Assembly: GCA_005406025.1 (NCBI GenBank)
Contig: BGZK01000281.1
Location: forward strand, 248,001 to 312,000
Origin: Eumeta japonica
Lineage: Eukaryota; Arthropoda; Insecta; Lepidoptera; Psychidae
Direction of reading: 5' to 3'
Length of the DNA stretch: 64,000 nt
Each line of letters begins with the position of its first letter. Position 1 is the stretch's first letter. The translations under genes and the position numbers were made by a program. Shown piece by piece: positions 23,366-34,794 of the stretch. The notes under the pieces were generated by a model. That model worked only from the letters and a program-made list of their open reading frames with translations, was not told the origin of the DNA and ran no database searches.

Positions 23366-24654
23366 TGAGGTCGGGGAAAAAGATTTTTTTTCATATTTTA
23401 TACACAAATTCAAAATAATTTTAATCATATTTTATTTACATTTAATTATACGTCGTTTTGTTCAACGACTTGTAGCAAATTTTGTAGGTAGTGACATAAC
23501 CCCATCGCTGTGGAAATTTTGGGACTTCTAATCAAAAAACTGTGACAAGTAGTTTTGACAGTTCTCTCTTGAAGTTAATCTAACAACTACCTAAAAAAAT
23601 TCTGAAGAGACCGAAACAGGTGAAAATCTGAGGGTGCAAGGTCAGGTCTATATGCTGGATGTATTAACACTTCCCAACCTTCTCACATTATTTGCCGAGT
23701 ACTTAAGGATGCGTGTGGTCTGGCGTTATCATAGCGAAAAACCTCGTCCTTTTCGTTGATTGATTCCGGCGGCTTATCCTATACTTATTGTATGAGTTTC
23801 ATCAGACATTATCAGCACAAATCCGAATTGATGGTTTTGCCAGGCGGTATAAGATCATAATGAATAATGCCTTTCCAATGTCAACATACACAAAGCATCA
23901 ACTTATTGCAAGTTAATCCGGGTTTCGTTATAGTTTGTGGAGCTTCTTTGTTTTTCAACCATGATCTTTTTCGTACGTTCTTGTCGTAGATACTCTTTTT
24001 TTCATCGCCAGTGATCAATTTTTCAAAAACGGCTCGGTTTTAGTACGTTTCAGTAGATAATCGCAAATGAGTACACGATTTATTAGATTTCTTTCAGAGA
24101 TCTCATGTGGGATCCAAGTATAGAACTTTTTTTGTACATCCAAATTTTTTCAAATGAGTCAAAACTGTTTGTGGTCAATGCCCAGCTCTTCATCCATGTC
24201 GTAAAAACTAATAAGCCGATCTTGCTCTACTTTTTCCAAAATGGCATCGACTTTATCCGTAATAAGTCGATCAGAGCGAGTTTCATCTTCGATAAAAAAA
24301 TTGCCGTAATGAAAACGCTTGAATCGGTTTTGTGCTACTCTTACCAACATTGCACTAATGCAGTGTCGGTAAGAGTATTATGGACATAAGTCCATACACG
24401 GCACAAATTTTTTCGCCGCTTTTGTCGCATTTTTTCTTTTTTTATTGAATTTCTACGTCAGTTTCTGTAGATCATTTTGATAGACAGAAAAGCAATGGAA
24501 AAATAGCGAGACCCAGTTTTTACTTTTTATGTTTTTTTTAATGTCATCTATTTAATGGTATCAAAACTAGCCCGATATAAATAGCAAAACCAAAAATATT
24601 TTACTGCAACTTTTTATTTATTAAATATGAAAAAACTTTTTCCCGGACCTAATA
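23366..24654 (-). mobile_element. Mariner-type transposon, dead copy 1 (minus strand)
   Basis: About 1.29 kb between terminal repeats TGAGGTCGGGGAAAAAG (left) and, read in reverse, TTAGGTCCGGGAAAAAG (right), flanked by TA at 23364-23365 and 24655-24656, the mariner target duplication. On the minus strand the transposase is recognisable in several frames: RFHYGNF, DETRSDRLITDKVDAI, EKVEQDRLISFYDMDEEL (24159-24350), then LITGDEK (first catalytic D), and LAPSDFHLF (third D). The second catalytic D, normally in a WWDWKG context, reads stop-His-Trp here. Multiple frameshifts and stops make it inactive. Confidence 0.9.
24159..24350 (-). pseudogene. Mariner transposase fragment (helix-turn-helix region)
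   Basis: The longest intact piece of the copy 1 transposase, 63 codons. It covers the second DNA-binding helix-turn-helix of mariner transposases (ITDKVDAILEKVEQDR, then DMDEELGIDHK). It is followed by a stop where the family has KTVL. Frames shift on both sides. Confidence 0.85.
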
Positions 24655-24656
24655 TA

Positions 24657-25267
24657 TACAGACAGATTGAGCAAAGATATTGAGGTGTCTCATAAATATA
24701 ACATTGATGTTTAGGGACGAAATGAAATATAAAATACGTTTTGTGGCGGTTCCTTCGCTTACAAATTTTACGATACTTACGCCACTATATGACCTCTCTA
24801 AAAAAAACATCTCCGAGTTTTTACATGTAATAACCATTGAGAAGTTACATAAAATACATTTTTGTGGGAATTACGAAAACCCAATACCAAATAAGAAACT
24901 CGATACTGCAATTTTAATTTCTCTTTGGAATGAAATTTTAAAAAGATCAATTTGTTAAGAAAAAATTACAGGGCACTGGTTTAGATATTTGCGAAGGCAA
25001 CAATTACGTCATTAAGTGTTCGCGAACAACATATGACACCATAAATCAGGTCAGAAATTAAAGCGATACGAAAACAAAGCCTAATATTAACAATCTGTGT
25101 GAAAACGGAATACAGTGACGTAAAGAAGAAACGCAAAGCTTAAAAATTTTCAGATAAATCTTCAGATAAAGGCACAGGATACGGCGTAGAAAATTTTATA
25201 AGAAGAATTTTTATACTTTTGATTGGTATAAAATCTCTTCGTTAAACTAACGAGTTCAATGCTTTAA
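24657..25267. other. AT-rich stretch, one unassigned 92-codon ORF
   Basis: A plus-strand ORF at 24680-24958 has an ordinary amino-acid mix (RFVAVPSLTNF..., KLHKIHFCGNYENP...) but no motif I recognise and no splice support. It sits directly beside the mariner end. It may be a decayed transposon or chance. Confidence 0.25.
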
Positions 25268-25945
25268 AAAAAGCTGGTCAAGAGCATGTCGGACCATGCT
25301 TAATATAGGGTTTCGAGGCCATTAATACAAAGAAATGCACTACAGATGAAAAAAGTACGTTGTTACACTTTTTCTATGTTTCCCGCAAAGAATTCTTAAA
25401 AAGCACTTTAGTCGCCTATAACTAAAAAAACAAGTAGGCATATCGACTATTACTATTATACTTGTGTAAACTAAAGCGCATCAGCAAAAGAGCCTATCTT
25501 CATGGCACTTACGTCCATTGTTGAGCACCACAGTTTTACAGGAATAACTCGAAAACAGTATATCCAACCATTTTGAAAATAATTTTCGTTGAAAATATTT
25601 ATTAAGCGTTATCTTCGTTATTTTTTTCATATTTTTGGCTTAGAAAATAGAGGAGGGACACAATTTCTGCAATTTTCGAAGCGATTATTTTCGAAATTAT
25701 TCACGTAATTAGAAAAAATACCTTAAAACCTTGCAGTTTTTAAAATAACTTTCGATCTTGATTACCTTTCGATTACCATACTAAGTAACGGCTCATACAA
25801 GACATCGACACTATAAATTTCACATATATACCTATTGCAGTTTTTAAATAAAATGTCTGTGACGGACGGACTGGACATGACGAAACTATAAATATTCCGT
25901 TTTTATCATTTTAGCTCGCAACCCTAAAAAAAGGGCAAAGGGCAA
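25268..25945 (-). repeat. Dispersed 'ACGGAATCC...GTCCGTCCGT' repeat, copy 2 (inverted)
   Basis: Read on the minus strand this matches the copy at 30440-31215 over most of its length: the 'GTCATGTCCAGTCCGTCCGTC' head, the 'CGAAAATTATTTTCAAAATGG' block, the 'GGACGTAAGTGCCATGAAGA' block and the 'CATGCTCTTGACCAGC' end. The pair forms an inverted repeat of about 0.7 kb arms that brackets the retroposon remnant between them. No coding capacity. Confidence 0.75.
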
Positions 25946-26409
25946 AAAATGATAAAACAATCGAATTGTAACTATAGAAAATTTAATTTTGAAAAGGAAA
26001 ATAAAGAACTACTTTGTACAATAAAACTATACGAGGCTGAGGTTACTCTTAGGGATTCTGAGTGTCGGGATTTTCAGAACCAATTAAAACATTTGCAAAA
26101 TAACTTAAAAGAAATAACTGCATAATTCGAATCGTACAACTTCAATTCAGAATTTAATTTATGTCATAATGATTTGGTCTGTGACATTAAATCGATTGAT
26201 CGGGTGGACTGCAAGGGTCCCATTTGCGGGTCAGAACAGATTAATAAATATGAAAATATAATTAAAAAAAAAACATTTACACCTGCCTTGGGGGACTGTT
26301 GCACTTCATACCGGTCCGACGGATGAGGGCCGGGAGAGAAAGTTGATCTATTCGGACGATCAGAGTGTTGGGTTGGGGCCCATGTTGGGCAATTGTGTGA
26401 GCCACCGGG

Positions 26410-27208
26410 ATGAATGATAAAATTCTAAAAAAAGATATAGAAGTTGCCGAAGCCTTTGAAACATTTTTTACTGACATTCCAATTTCGACTACCAAATCTC
26501 TCAATGCATCTCCCGCTCTTGCTGAATCCTTATTGAGGGACAATATTCCGCCTATTAATATTAATTTAGAATTTAAATATATAAATTCGGAACACATTAT
26601 TAAGGCATTTAAATCGTTGGATATGAAAAAGACTGTTTATGTTCATGGTCTGTTAGTTAAAATTGTAAACTCCATTATTGATTGTACTGCATCGTATTTG
26701 GCGCTTGTTTTTAATAAATGTTTTGACGATGGCTCGTTTCCTGATCTGATGAAAGAAAGCCCAGTTGTTCCCATATGCGAAGATAGTAGTAAGTCGAACC
26801 CCACTAACTTTAGGCCTATATCTGTACTGCCGACATTAAGCAAAATTTTTGAAAAGTTGATCCCAAGTTAATTTCTATTACATTTTTATGGTAATAAATT
26901 AAATGTCCAAAAAACAGTTTGGTTTCACACGGGGTCGCTCAACAAGCGATGCTGGTGTTCAGCTAGTTGAAAAAATTTTTGAAACCTGGGAGGATTCGCA
27001 GAATGCGATAGGAGTGTTTTGCGTTCTTTCTAAGGCGTTCGGCTGTGTAAATCACAAAACACTGATCAGGAAGCTACGTCATTATAGAGTTGCGGGTCGA
27101 GAACTCGACCTACTGGCATCATATTTGACTAATAAGTTTCAGAGGGTCGATATCAATAATATGAGATCGTCTGGATCCGTGGTCCTAATGGGGGTGCCAC
27201 AGGGATAG
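26410..27208 (+). pseudogene. Reverse transcriptase, interrupted
   Basis: Two long open pieces, 26410-26871 and 26903-27208, are consecutive parts of one RT domain (fingers and palm). The first ends after LSKIFEKL, the second begins at the QFGF block and runs to GVPQG, where a TAG follows at 27206-27208. The catalytic FADD box is in sequence just downstream. The element's enzyme would copy its own RNA at a nicked chromosomal target; here it cannot be made in one piece. Confidence 0.85.
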
Positions 27209-27884
27209 ATCCTCGGTCGGTTTCAGTTTTTAGTTTATATTAATGACTTACCGAGCCTTGTTAAGAATATTCATGAGATAGTATTGTTTGCAGATGATAC
27301 CTCTTTATTATTCAAGTTAAAAGACATCCACTGGATTATGACGATGTGAACATTGTTATCTCCAAAATTGAAAAATGACTTACTCTAAATAATTTACTTC
27401 TTAATAGGAAGAAAACAAAATGTGTGAAATCCTCACTTCCGAATGTAAAAAATGGGTCTGGTTCCTTTTAAACAAGAAACAAGGAATTATAGCTTCTTGA
27501 CCCTACTGTATTCTTAGGGCTTACTTTAGACAATAACCTTCAGTGGGTCCCCATATCGGTGAGTTGGCGAAAAGGTTTAGCTCTGCTGCATTTGCAGTTA
27601 AAAAAATTAGAAATTTGTCCGTTATCAAAAACGCCGGATTGGTTTATTTTGGCTGTTCCGATAGCTTGATGTCACATGGCATCCTGCTTCGGTGATATGC
27701 TGTGGATATTCGCAGAATTTTCGTTTTGCAAAAGCGGGCCATTCGCGCAATTTACGGGCGGCGGGGACTTCGTGTTTTTCTTAGAAGTAAATTTATACAA
27801 ATTAGAATTTTAACTGTGGCATCACAATTTATTTATCAAAATTTAATATATGTTAAAATAATTTAGAATGTTTTTATAAAAATA

Positions 27885-28154
27885 ATGATAGACATAATTT
27901 CAATACTAGAAATAAAAATGAACTGTGTTTACTTACATGTTAGTCGACTGCAAAGGGTCACAAATTCTTTTAGGGGGCTCTGTTTGCGTATTTTCAATAA
28001 GATTCCTGTAGATATACAAAATTTATCCTTATACAAATTTAAAGTATTTATTAAGCAAACACTTTGCACAAAAGGGTATCATACAATCTCTGAATATTTA
28101 GAGGTAAATGGACATAATGAGCTCGATTTCCTGCAGGTTTTTTTCCTGCAATAG
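27885..28154 (+). pseudogene. Retroposon ORF2 C-terminal fragment
   Basis: 89 codons ending just before the 3' untranslated tail. The stretch RLQRVTNSFRGLCLRIFNKIP and LYKFKVFIKQTL has counterparts in copy 2 at about 40315-40420 (FKGQCVRFFN, FYEFKHFVKRKL), which identifies it as the end of the same ORF2. Confidence 0.7.
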
Positions 28155-28376
28155 TTTTATATATGTTTATATTTTTATACACTTGGTTTGAAAAGAGTTA
28201 TCCTCAAGTTTCTTGCTCGTTCTTCTTGAGGGATAACTGCCTTACGAACGAGTGGTAATTAAAAAAAGTGGAAAAGATTAAAAAATAATTAATTAAGTAA
28301 ATTCTTTAAATGTAATGACGTATTTTAAGTGTTATATTATAACCTATGAAATAAAGATATTTTGAATTTGAATTCA

Positions 28377-28687
28377 ACTGTCTCTCTCTGATTACTTACA
28401 TATCGATTAAACTCTCTGGGTTTTATCGGTCGAACTTATTATTAAGCAATTGAATTATTGTCTAGCGAATTAATTATTGGCTTTTCAGTAGTAATAGAAC
28501 ATAATGTCAGAATTACAGATATACTGAAATACTTCGAAAACTTTTTTGGTTTTAATATAAAGTCGCGTTTAATAAAATTAGCAATAATAAAAATGTCTGG
28601 CAATGTGATATTAATGTCTGTTAAGCCTATCAAAAGTCGGTAAAAAGAGATTACGACTTATAATTATTTTAAAATCAATATATTTAC
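28377..28687. other. AT-rich stretch
   Basis: Nothing assignable between the retroposon tail and the orphan exon. Confidence 0.4.
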
Positions 28688-28792
28688 CTGTACAGGTGTG
28701 GGATGCGCAGTAATCAACGCTACCGCTACCGCCTGCCAGACTGGCCAAGCGCTGCTCGAGGGAGTCAGAGGGATCATATATTAAAAAATCAG
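28688..28792 (-). CDS. Orphan internal exon of an unidentified host gene
   Basis: Read on the minus strand, a splice acceptor 'gattttaattcag' is followed by 105 open bases and a strong donor, ACAG|GTAAAT. The exon is phase 1 in and phase 1 out and reads (x)DFLIYDPSDSLEQRLASL then AGGSGSVDYCASHTCTG. Base composition rises to that of the other coding exons in this window and falls again at both borders. I do not recognise the protein and found no convincing partner exon within the window; large introns full of repeats on both sides are expected in this genome. The plus-strand reading has no comparable borders. Confidence 0.5.
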
Positions 28793-29467
28793 CTGAATTA
28801 AAATCTCTCGAAAACGTTGGTAGCTCCTAGACGACAGCCTGTTAATTTGCTTTGAAATAACTTTCTACATTTACTGTTTATCTGTCTAAATGATATTAAA
28901 TAAATAAAATATTTTTTTCTATACCCTATATATAGATAATAAACGTATAAAATATTTTTTTTTTCTATACTTTATATATAATTATAAAAAAGCCAGGAAG
29001 TGTTCAGCCAGTCCCACTCAGTACTGTTCATTAAAAGGTCTGACGAATAAAAACTCCACCCCAGGGTATGCTTCAACAATGGAATTATTAAAATCTGACA
29101 CAATAAAAGCTTGAAGATCGAGGTAAGTCAATTAAACTATTTTTTTTTTATAGTTACAAAAGTTCTTAAGAACAAACACACTATTATATATCTTCGATTT
29201 TTTCATCCTCCACATTAAATGAAACAGGAGAGTTGTGAGGGTTTTGTCATCATTTTTTAATTTTATTAAAAAAATATCTGCAAATTTTCACTAAGAGTTG
29301 TAATTTAACGTGTATTTTTATAAATCATGTCTATTTTTTACCACTTTGTACTTACTCGTAAATAAAACAAATTGTTTTGGTGCATGCTTAGCCATTTATC
29401 ATTTTTCTGGATTTAGTTGTTAAAATTTACTTAATGTTTGTTTCTTTAAATTACTGTTTAAATAATA

Positions 29468-30360
29468 CTAGCTGGGCGACCGAGCTTTGCTCGGATTATT
29501 TTTTGGATACACTAAGTGTATAAAACACTGTTAATATACCAAGTTGTAAAACTAATGTCACTTCATTTCGCTGATTAAAAAAACAGTCCATTATCACCAG
29601 TAAAATATCAAGTGTCGTAATATTAACATTATAAAATATGGTTGTCTGAGGCGATTTTAATGTTTCTAAAATATTTTTTTTAATGATTTCTGTGCAATTT
29701 GTAATATTCGACATATTTTACTCCTTACTTAGTGCTACTAATGAGATCGTATTGAGATCTAATTGAGATCGTAGTTTTGTCTTTTAACACAAGATGACAC
29801 TCGTTTCCCATTGAATGGACCACAACTGACGACTGACACATTTTCAAATTAATATTCCAAAAACAACCATGAAAATAAAAAAAAAACTAATATTGGGGTT
29901 ATTTTTGATAAAATTAATTTAAAATAAAGCAATCGGAAAGTGGATCAAATTTAACTTGCAAGATAAAAATGCTTGTCATAATAATAAAAATAAGATAAAA
30001 AAAGATAAATAAAAAGCGTGATAAAAAAAAAGAAATTAAAAAAAAATAAAGATGCATCCCAGGTTCGAACTCGGGATCTTCTGCACAGAAAGCATACGTG
30101 ATAGCCGCTGCTGCACAGCAACTGAAAAAAAAAGCACGTGGCGAAATATCTATATATTTAGTGAGTATTCACATCCCGGTTTTTAATTTTTTTCTTGGAA
30201 AATCGCGTTTTCCCGGGAAAAACACCTATTTAGATAAACTTGAAACACTAAACTTTATCTAAATATAAATTTTTCACGAAAATCGTTAGAGCCGTTTCCG
30301 AGATATCTGGTATATATAAACAAACAAATATACAAGAATTGCTCGTTTAAAGGTATTAGA
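29468..30360 (+). mobile_element. Helitron-like or similar non-autonomous element
   Basis: The left end 'actagctgggcgaccgagct' followed by TTGCTCGG forms a short hairpin-like word (CGAGCTTTGCTCG) and the right end reads 'caagaattgctcgtttaaag'. From memory these two ends belong together in a family common in Lepidoptera. No inverted terminal repeats or protein are seen. The inner part includes a tRNA-like segment on the minus strand and the conserved block 'gttagagccgtttccgagat'. A second, more decayed copy seems to lie at 41936-42725. Confidence 0.5.
30052..30124 (-). repeat. tRNA-like segment (SINE-type head) inside the element
   Basis: On the minus strand the sequence contains GAGTTCGAACC, a good match to the internal B box of tRNA genes, about 35 bases after a GCAGCAGCGG word resembling an A box, with a possible CTTTCTGTGCAGAAG anticodon-like arm between. 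The acceptor stem does not pair, so this is not a functional tRNA gene. A tRNA-derived SINE or captured tRNA piece is more likely. Confidence 0.45.
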
Positions 30361-30439
30361 TTTGTTCTAAGTGCATAAATAATTTTCGACCTTCATTCAA
30401 TTTATGGCAACAGAAATATGAAGACTTTAGTGAACATTG

Positions 30440-31215
30440 TTCTGTATTTTTAGGATTCCGAGCCAAATTGGCAAAAACGGAATCCTTATAGTTTCGTTAT
30501 GTCCGTCCATCCGTCCGTATTTCACAGGCATTTTATTCAAAACCTACAAGACATTTATTGATGAAATTTATAGTGTAGGTGTCTTATATAAGCTGCTACT
30601 TATTTTAGTAGTTAAATAACAAAAATATATATTTCTAGAGGGGGGCACTCCATACATGTAATAGAAGGCGAAAAAAATTTTTTTTCAGTAAATATCAACG
30701 TGTGGCACGTATGTCGATAGTTCTTCAAGAATATGTAAAAGGTTCTAAGCAATGTTTTTTTGATTAAGTGAATATTTTTGGAAATGATCGCTCCGAAAGT
30801 AACATAAATTGTGCCCTTCCCCTCTATTTTCTAAATTCTATGTCTAAAAAATATGAAAAAAAGTAACGGTAACGCCTAAGAAATACTTGCAACGAAAATT
30901 ATTTTGAAAATGGTCAGATATCCTTTTTTGAGTTATTGCCGCTAAACTGCGTTTCTCAACAAAAAGGACGTTAGTGTCATGAAGACACGCTCTTTTCCTG
31001 ATGCACTTTAAATTAATAAGTTTAATAGTCGACATACCTGTTTGTTTTCCTAGTTACGGGCGACTAAAGTGCTTATAACTATTCTGTGCGGGAAACTTGG
31101 AAAAAGAGTAACAATGTACTTTTTTCATCTGTAGTGCACATTTCTCTGTAATAATAATGGCGTCGGAACCCTATAATGAGCACGGTCCGATATGCTCTTG
31201 ACCAGTTTTTTTCTA
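30440..31215 (+). repeat. Dispersed 'ACGGAATCC...GTCCGTCC' repeat, copy 3
   Basis: Begins 'aggattccgagccaaattgg' with the tell-tale 'gtccgtccatccgtccgtat' run, and ends 'gctcttgaccagttttt'. It is the inverted counterpart of 25268-25945 and longer at its left side. No intact ORF. Confidence 0.75.
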
Positions 31216-32483
31216 TTCAATTTGTTTGTTCAAGACAAGAGATTGCTTAATAATATAGATGAGTTGAATTCAAAAAAATGCTTACATGCAATATTTAAGT
31301 GACCGCGCACGTAGGTCGCGCGCTGACAACCTACTCAAGCGCTAGGGTTGCCATCTGTGCTTTCTAATGAAGAATTTCTACTTTAGTTTAATTTATTTTG
31401 CATTAGATAATAACAATAAAGTATCTGCATATTTTGTTCATTTTGTGGAATAAGTTTCTTCGCGGATAAGTTACTTTTTGCGTTTCCAAATTTATGGTAA
31501 ATAATTTTAATTTTCAATAAATATTAACAACTCATTTATTTTTTGGTTTTTTGTTCTATTACTATTAGATCAACATTGACTAATATTATGAGGATGGACA
31601 CAGGAATTTTTATTAGACATTTGGCAATCTATTCATGCTCTGGGGTTGCCATCCGTAGTTCTCAATGAAGAATTTCTATTGTATTTTGGTTTAATGCAAT
31701 TTACATTAAACCAAATGGTTTTGTTTTTGATAGAGCACCAGTTAAAAAGTACTGATTGTCTCGGTATGGAATTTCTATCATTCGACATGGAATCCTTCAT
31801 AGGCGGTTTTAAGCTATTTACTTTTCAATTCCGCAACACCCTTCGCACGTTTATATTATTTACTATTATAACCCATCGAGTCAGACCGCTAATTCTTTAT
31901 AAGAAGAGGAAATATCTGGCAGCACATTATTCTATTGTTAATATTATGTTATGTTTTATTCACTTAATGTAACACAAAATGCTTGAATTTCGTCCGCATC
32001 GAATTGCATCGTCAAAGCGTTGACCGATTTGCGAGCTTTAATTGTTTTCGAACAATGCTCAACGTCGACACCTGTTACTTGCCGTCGTCGCTAATGACAA
32101 TTGCAAATTTTTCCGCGCATTGTTGATGTTGCAACGCTGTCGAAATGCATTTATAACATAAAGCGCGCTCACCGCTCGACCGCTGACGGCGTTGGAGCGG
32201 CGAGCGCGGCGCCTCAGCATGACAATGTACGGGCATTGATCATAGTCACTGGCGAGTTAATCGATCAAACTTCAACTTGGCCAATTGAACCGCTCGCCCC
32301 ACATCTCGGAGAATCTGTTGTGCCGTCGCTTTCAAACGTGAGCATTGATCGGCGAGGTCGGATGTTAAAGGCCCCCGATCTACAAAGGAGTTGAAGGTTC
32401 AAGCATCTCAATGTCGAATGAAAAGATTGTAGGAAGCTATGCAGTAATGTGCTACAAAGCCGACGACATTTTTTTCAAGACTA
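31216..32483. other. Intergenic, with a local duplication and a CpG-rich patch
   Basis: Two diverged direct copies of about 65 bp (31341-31405 and 31637-31710), both with GGGTTGCCATC and AATGAAGAATTTCTA, lie 300 bases apart. At 32160-32390 the sequence becomes CpG-rich ('ggagcggcgagcgcggcgcc') and a 97-codon plus-strand ORF crosses it, but I see no family motif or splice support and do not call it a gene. Confidence 0.4.
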
Positions 32484-32800
32484 GCTTACACCCGCGGCTT
32501 CGCCCTCGCGGACATAAAATGAAGTCCTTCATTTTTCACATCGATCAGCGTTGTTACTAATCCTAATCCAGTTCCCGCTTTCGACTCCTGATTCCGATCT
32601 GTCACGTTCTTTATTTCGGTCCCAGGTCCATATTCGATTTAGGTCTCGGTTCCGTCTTTAACTTCGGTCCCGGTCTCGTACTCGATTTTGAATTCGGTCT
32701 CAGTCTCAATTCCTACTCCGGTCGATTTTGCTCCCAATTCGACATGCACTTGCAATTCCGCTACTTTTCAGTCTCGACTATGACTAGTCCGACCATTTAT
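32484..32800 (+). repeat. Repeat head plus degenerate 'GATTCCGGTCTC' units, locus 4
   Basis: Starts 'actagcttacacccgcggct' then TCGCCCTCGCGG, followed by degenerate units such as GGTCCCGGTCTCG and CAATTCCTACTCCGG. The same order, head then CCG-type units, is seen at 9062-9261 before the 88-bp array. This may be the unexpanded state of that array. Confidence 0.55.
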
Positions 32801-32825
32801 ATAAACTGTTACATTTATAATAATA

Positions 32826-33288
32826 TAGCTTTTGCCCGCAGCTTCGCTCGCGTTAACATGAAATGCATTCCTTACTTTTTTCGTTAGTCAAGTCCCAAAG
32901 GAACCCTACCTATAAAAAATATTTTCATATATTTTCTTTCATTCTTAAGTCTAGAAGTTAATGTCTAAATAACATGTTACTTTCATTTGTCAAAATTTAC
33001 TACAATTTTATTATCTATCCATCGATGATGTAATATTTTTTTGTATTATATAAAAAGTTTACATGATGTTACTTCAAGTTTCAGTTATAATTATATCAAA
33101 TTTCATTAAAATCTATTTGGTACTTTCAGCGTAATGTACGATTAAATATAGAAAGACAGATAGAAATTAAAAAAAAACTACTGACTTGGCTTCTATATCA
33201 ATAATAATATTATCATATAATAATAATTTTTAAAATATATACGATGTACAAATGCAACGCGTCACAATTTTATTATAAGTATAGATTA
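32826..33288 (+). mobile_element. RTE-like 3'-end or derived SINE fragment
   Basis: Begins 'atagcttttgcccgcagctt' and CGCTCGCG, contains 'aatttcattaaaatctattt' and 'agaaagacagatagaaatta', and ends 'attataagtatagatta'. This start, middle and end order is what I recall for lepidopteran RTE-type tails. There is no coding sequence. Confidence 0.5.
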
Positions 33289-34250
33289 AACAAAGATGAT
33301 CTTTTTTATTGACTGTGCCTGTTTCATACATGAATGTAAGTGGCGGATAAAATAAATGAGGAGCTCTTAGTAAAAAACAAATCTTCATATGATTTAACGT
33401 ATACACATATGTTGAAATATATAAAAAGTTTATTTACTTCCGTGAAAAATAATAAATATTAGTTGTCGCGACGCGGCTGTGCATTACGGTCGGTTGACAA
33501 AAAAACATGGAGCCTGCTCTCAAATTCAATCATTCCTGCTAACTATAGAATGCATTTATTTGGTACGAAATGTATACTATCGTAAAGAAGAATTCTTGTC
33601 ATTAAAATTTTATATTTTTTTAGACTTTCAATAGATATAACAAAGAGTCTCTTAAAAAAAATGTTGCCTAGGCCGTCAACTGGCATGTGGTTAGAAAGTA
33701 ATCACGATTTGGTTCTATCGATTTTATTAACTCATTCGATTTTATTTAATACAATCGAATTTATGAGGAATGTAACCCTACTGAACACGAGTTTTTTCAT
33801 GTTCATTATTATTTTTTATAACACAATAAAATATTATTTCCTAATTTGTGCGCTTTTTTAAAAAAATGTAGCATGATGATAATTTAATATAACGCGTTAA
33901 TCACATGCAGCTCCAAAATCATTTTCAATTGCCATTAAAATATCTAAGACTGTGTAATTTGTTGACATAAGGTATTACACTAAGAATGAAACAAGTATCG
34001 AATCGTTTTGCATAAACTTTGTGTAGCCAATTTGAATAATTATAAAATTATTTTTATGCCATCCGCATTCTCCGACTTATTTAAGCAGCGAAAATATTAG
34101 CAATTCGAGGAATCAAGTGCTATCAACAAAAAAAAAAAGGATCAATAATGATGTCATTAACTACGCAGACAGTTCGGGTTGCGTGGACACGATATGAAGT
34201 CGATTCGGTTTAAACGCTTCGTTCGTATTATAATATTAGCAAATAACAAA
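33289..34250. other. AT-rich stretch, no gene seen
   Basis: A 66-codon ORF at 33661-33861 is Phe/Ile-rich and looks like chance in AT-rich DNA. Confidence 0.4.
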
Positions 34251-34252
34251 AT

Positions 34253-34569
34253 TTATTTATTGGCTAGCTGGCCCAGCGGATGTTGTAATGCCCTTTCTTG
34301 CGGTCGGCTTGTCCTTGCCCATACAGCAAATGCCCACAGCTCCACCAGCACAAACAGAGAATTATTTCCTTTTGACAGGCAAGTCTGTCGGTGGTAGTCT
34401 GTGGCTGCCTTAAGAATGTTTTCGTCGCTCTTTGACCATTGCATGACAGCGGCCCGCTTAACGAGGTTGTGTTGGTTGTTTTAACGCTCCTTGCACCCTG
34501 GTGGATGTGACTGTCGGCAATTTCCTGAGGATGTGCTTGGTTGGCATGAAACGTACGTAGAATTAACAA
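34253..34569 (-). other. Unassigned G+C-balanced block with two overlapping minus-strand ORFs
   Basis: Composition is close to 50% G+C over 300 bases and two minus-strand frames are open: 34264-34569 (101 codons) and 34253-34444 (63 codons). The second reads more like protein (KAATDYHRQTC, SLFVLVELWAFAVWA). Neither matches a family I can name and there are no convincing splice sites. It may be a fragment of a transposon gene. Confidence 0.25.
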
Positions 34570-34794
34570 TTTAACAGTTAGCGGAATTAGATAATTATAA
34601 AAATAAATAACACTTGCTTAGGTGTTCGATATCTGTCAATCCTCTGGAATCAATATTCAATCATTTGGATAGAGATTCATAGTGGAGAAGCAGATTCGAG
34701 GGTCAGCGGTGGGTTGCATGCTGCATGTTAATGCATGTTGCAGGCAAGCATCTACTATGGATTTCCGCGAATTAACACCTCACACAATACAAGA

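Larger units (their letters stand above)
25945..28376 (+). mobile_element. Non-LTR retroposon remnant, jockey/CR1-like, copy 1
   Basis: A degenerate plus-strand copy. The 5' part (about 25945-26270) reads as a Lys/Glu-rich, coiled-coil-like ORF1 piece (ENKELLCTIKLYEAEV...). The endonuclease domain is missing, so an internal deletion joins it to the reverse transcriptase at about 26410. The RT core is clear: NFRPISVLPTLSKIFEKLI, QFGFTRGRSTSDAGV, KAFGCVNHKTLIRKL, GVPQG, YINDLP and FADDTSLL at about 27287-27310. The C-terminal tail ends near 28154. The 3' end is 'gaaataaagatattttgaat' followed by a TTTGAA-like tail instead of poly(A), as in several lepidopteran CR1/jockey families. Stops and shifts throughout make it inactive. 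Confidence 0.85.

Noticed and set aside
32101..32394. 97-codon plus-strand ORF
   Set aside because: Lies in a CpG-rich patch, has no recognisable domain and no splice or promoter support.
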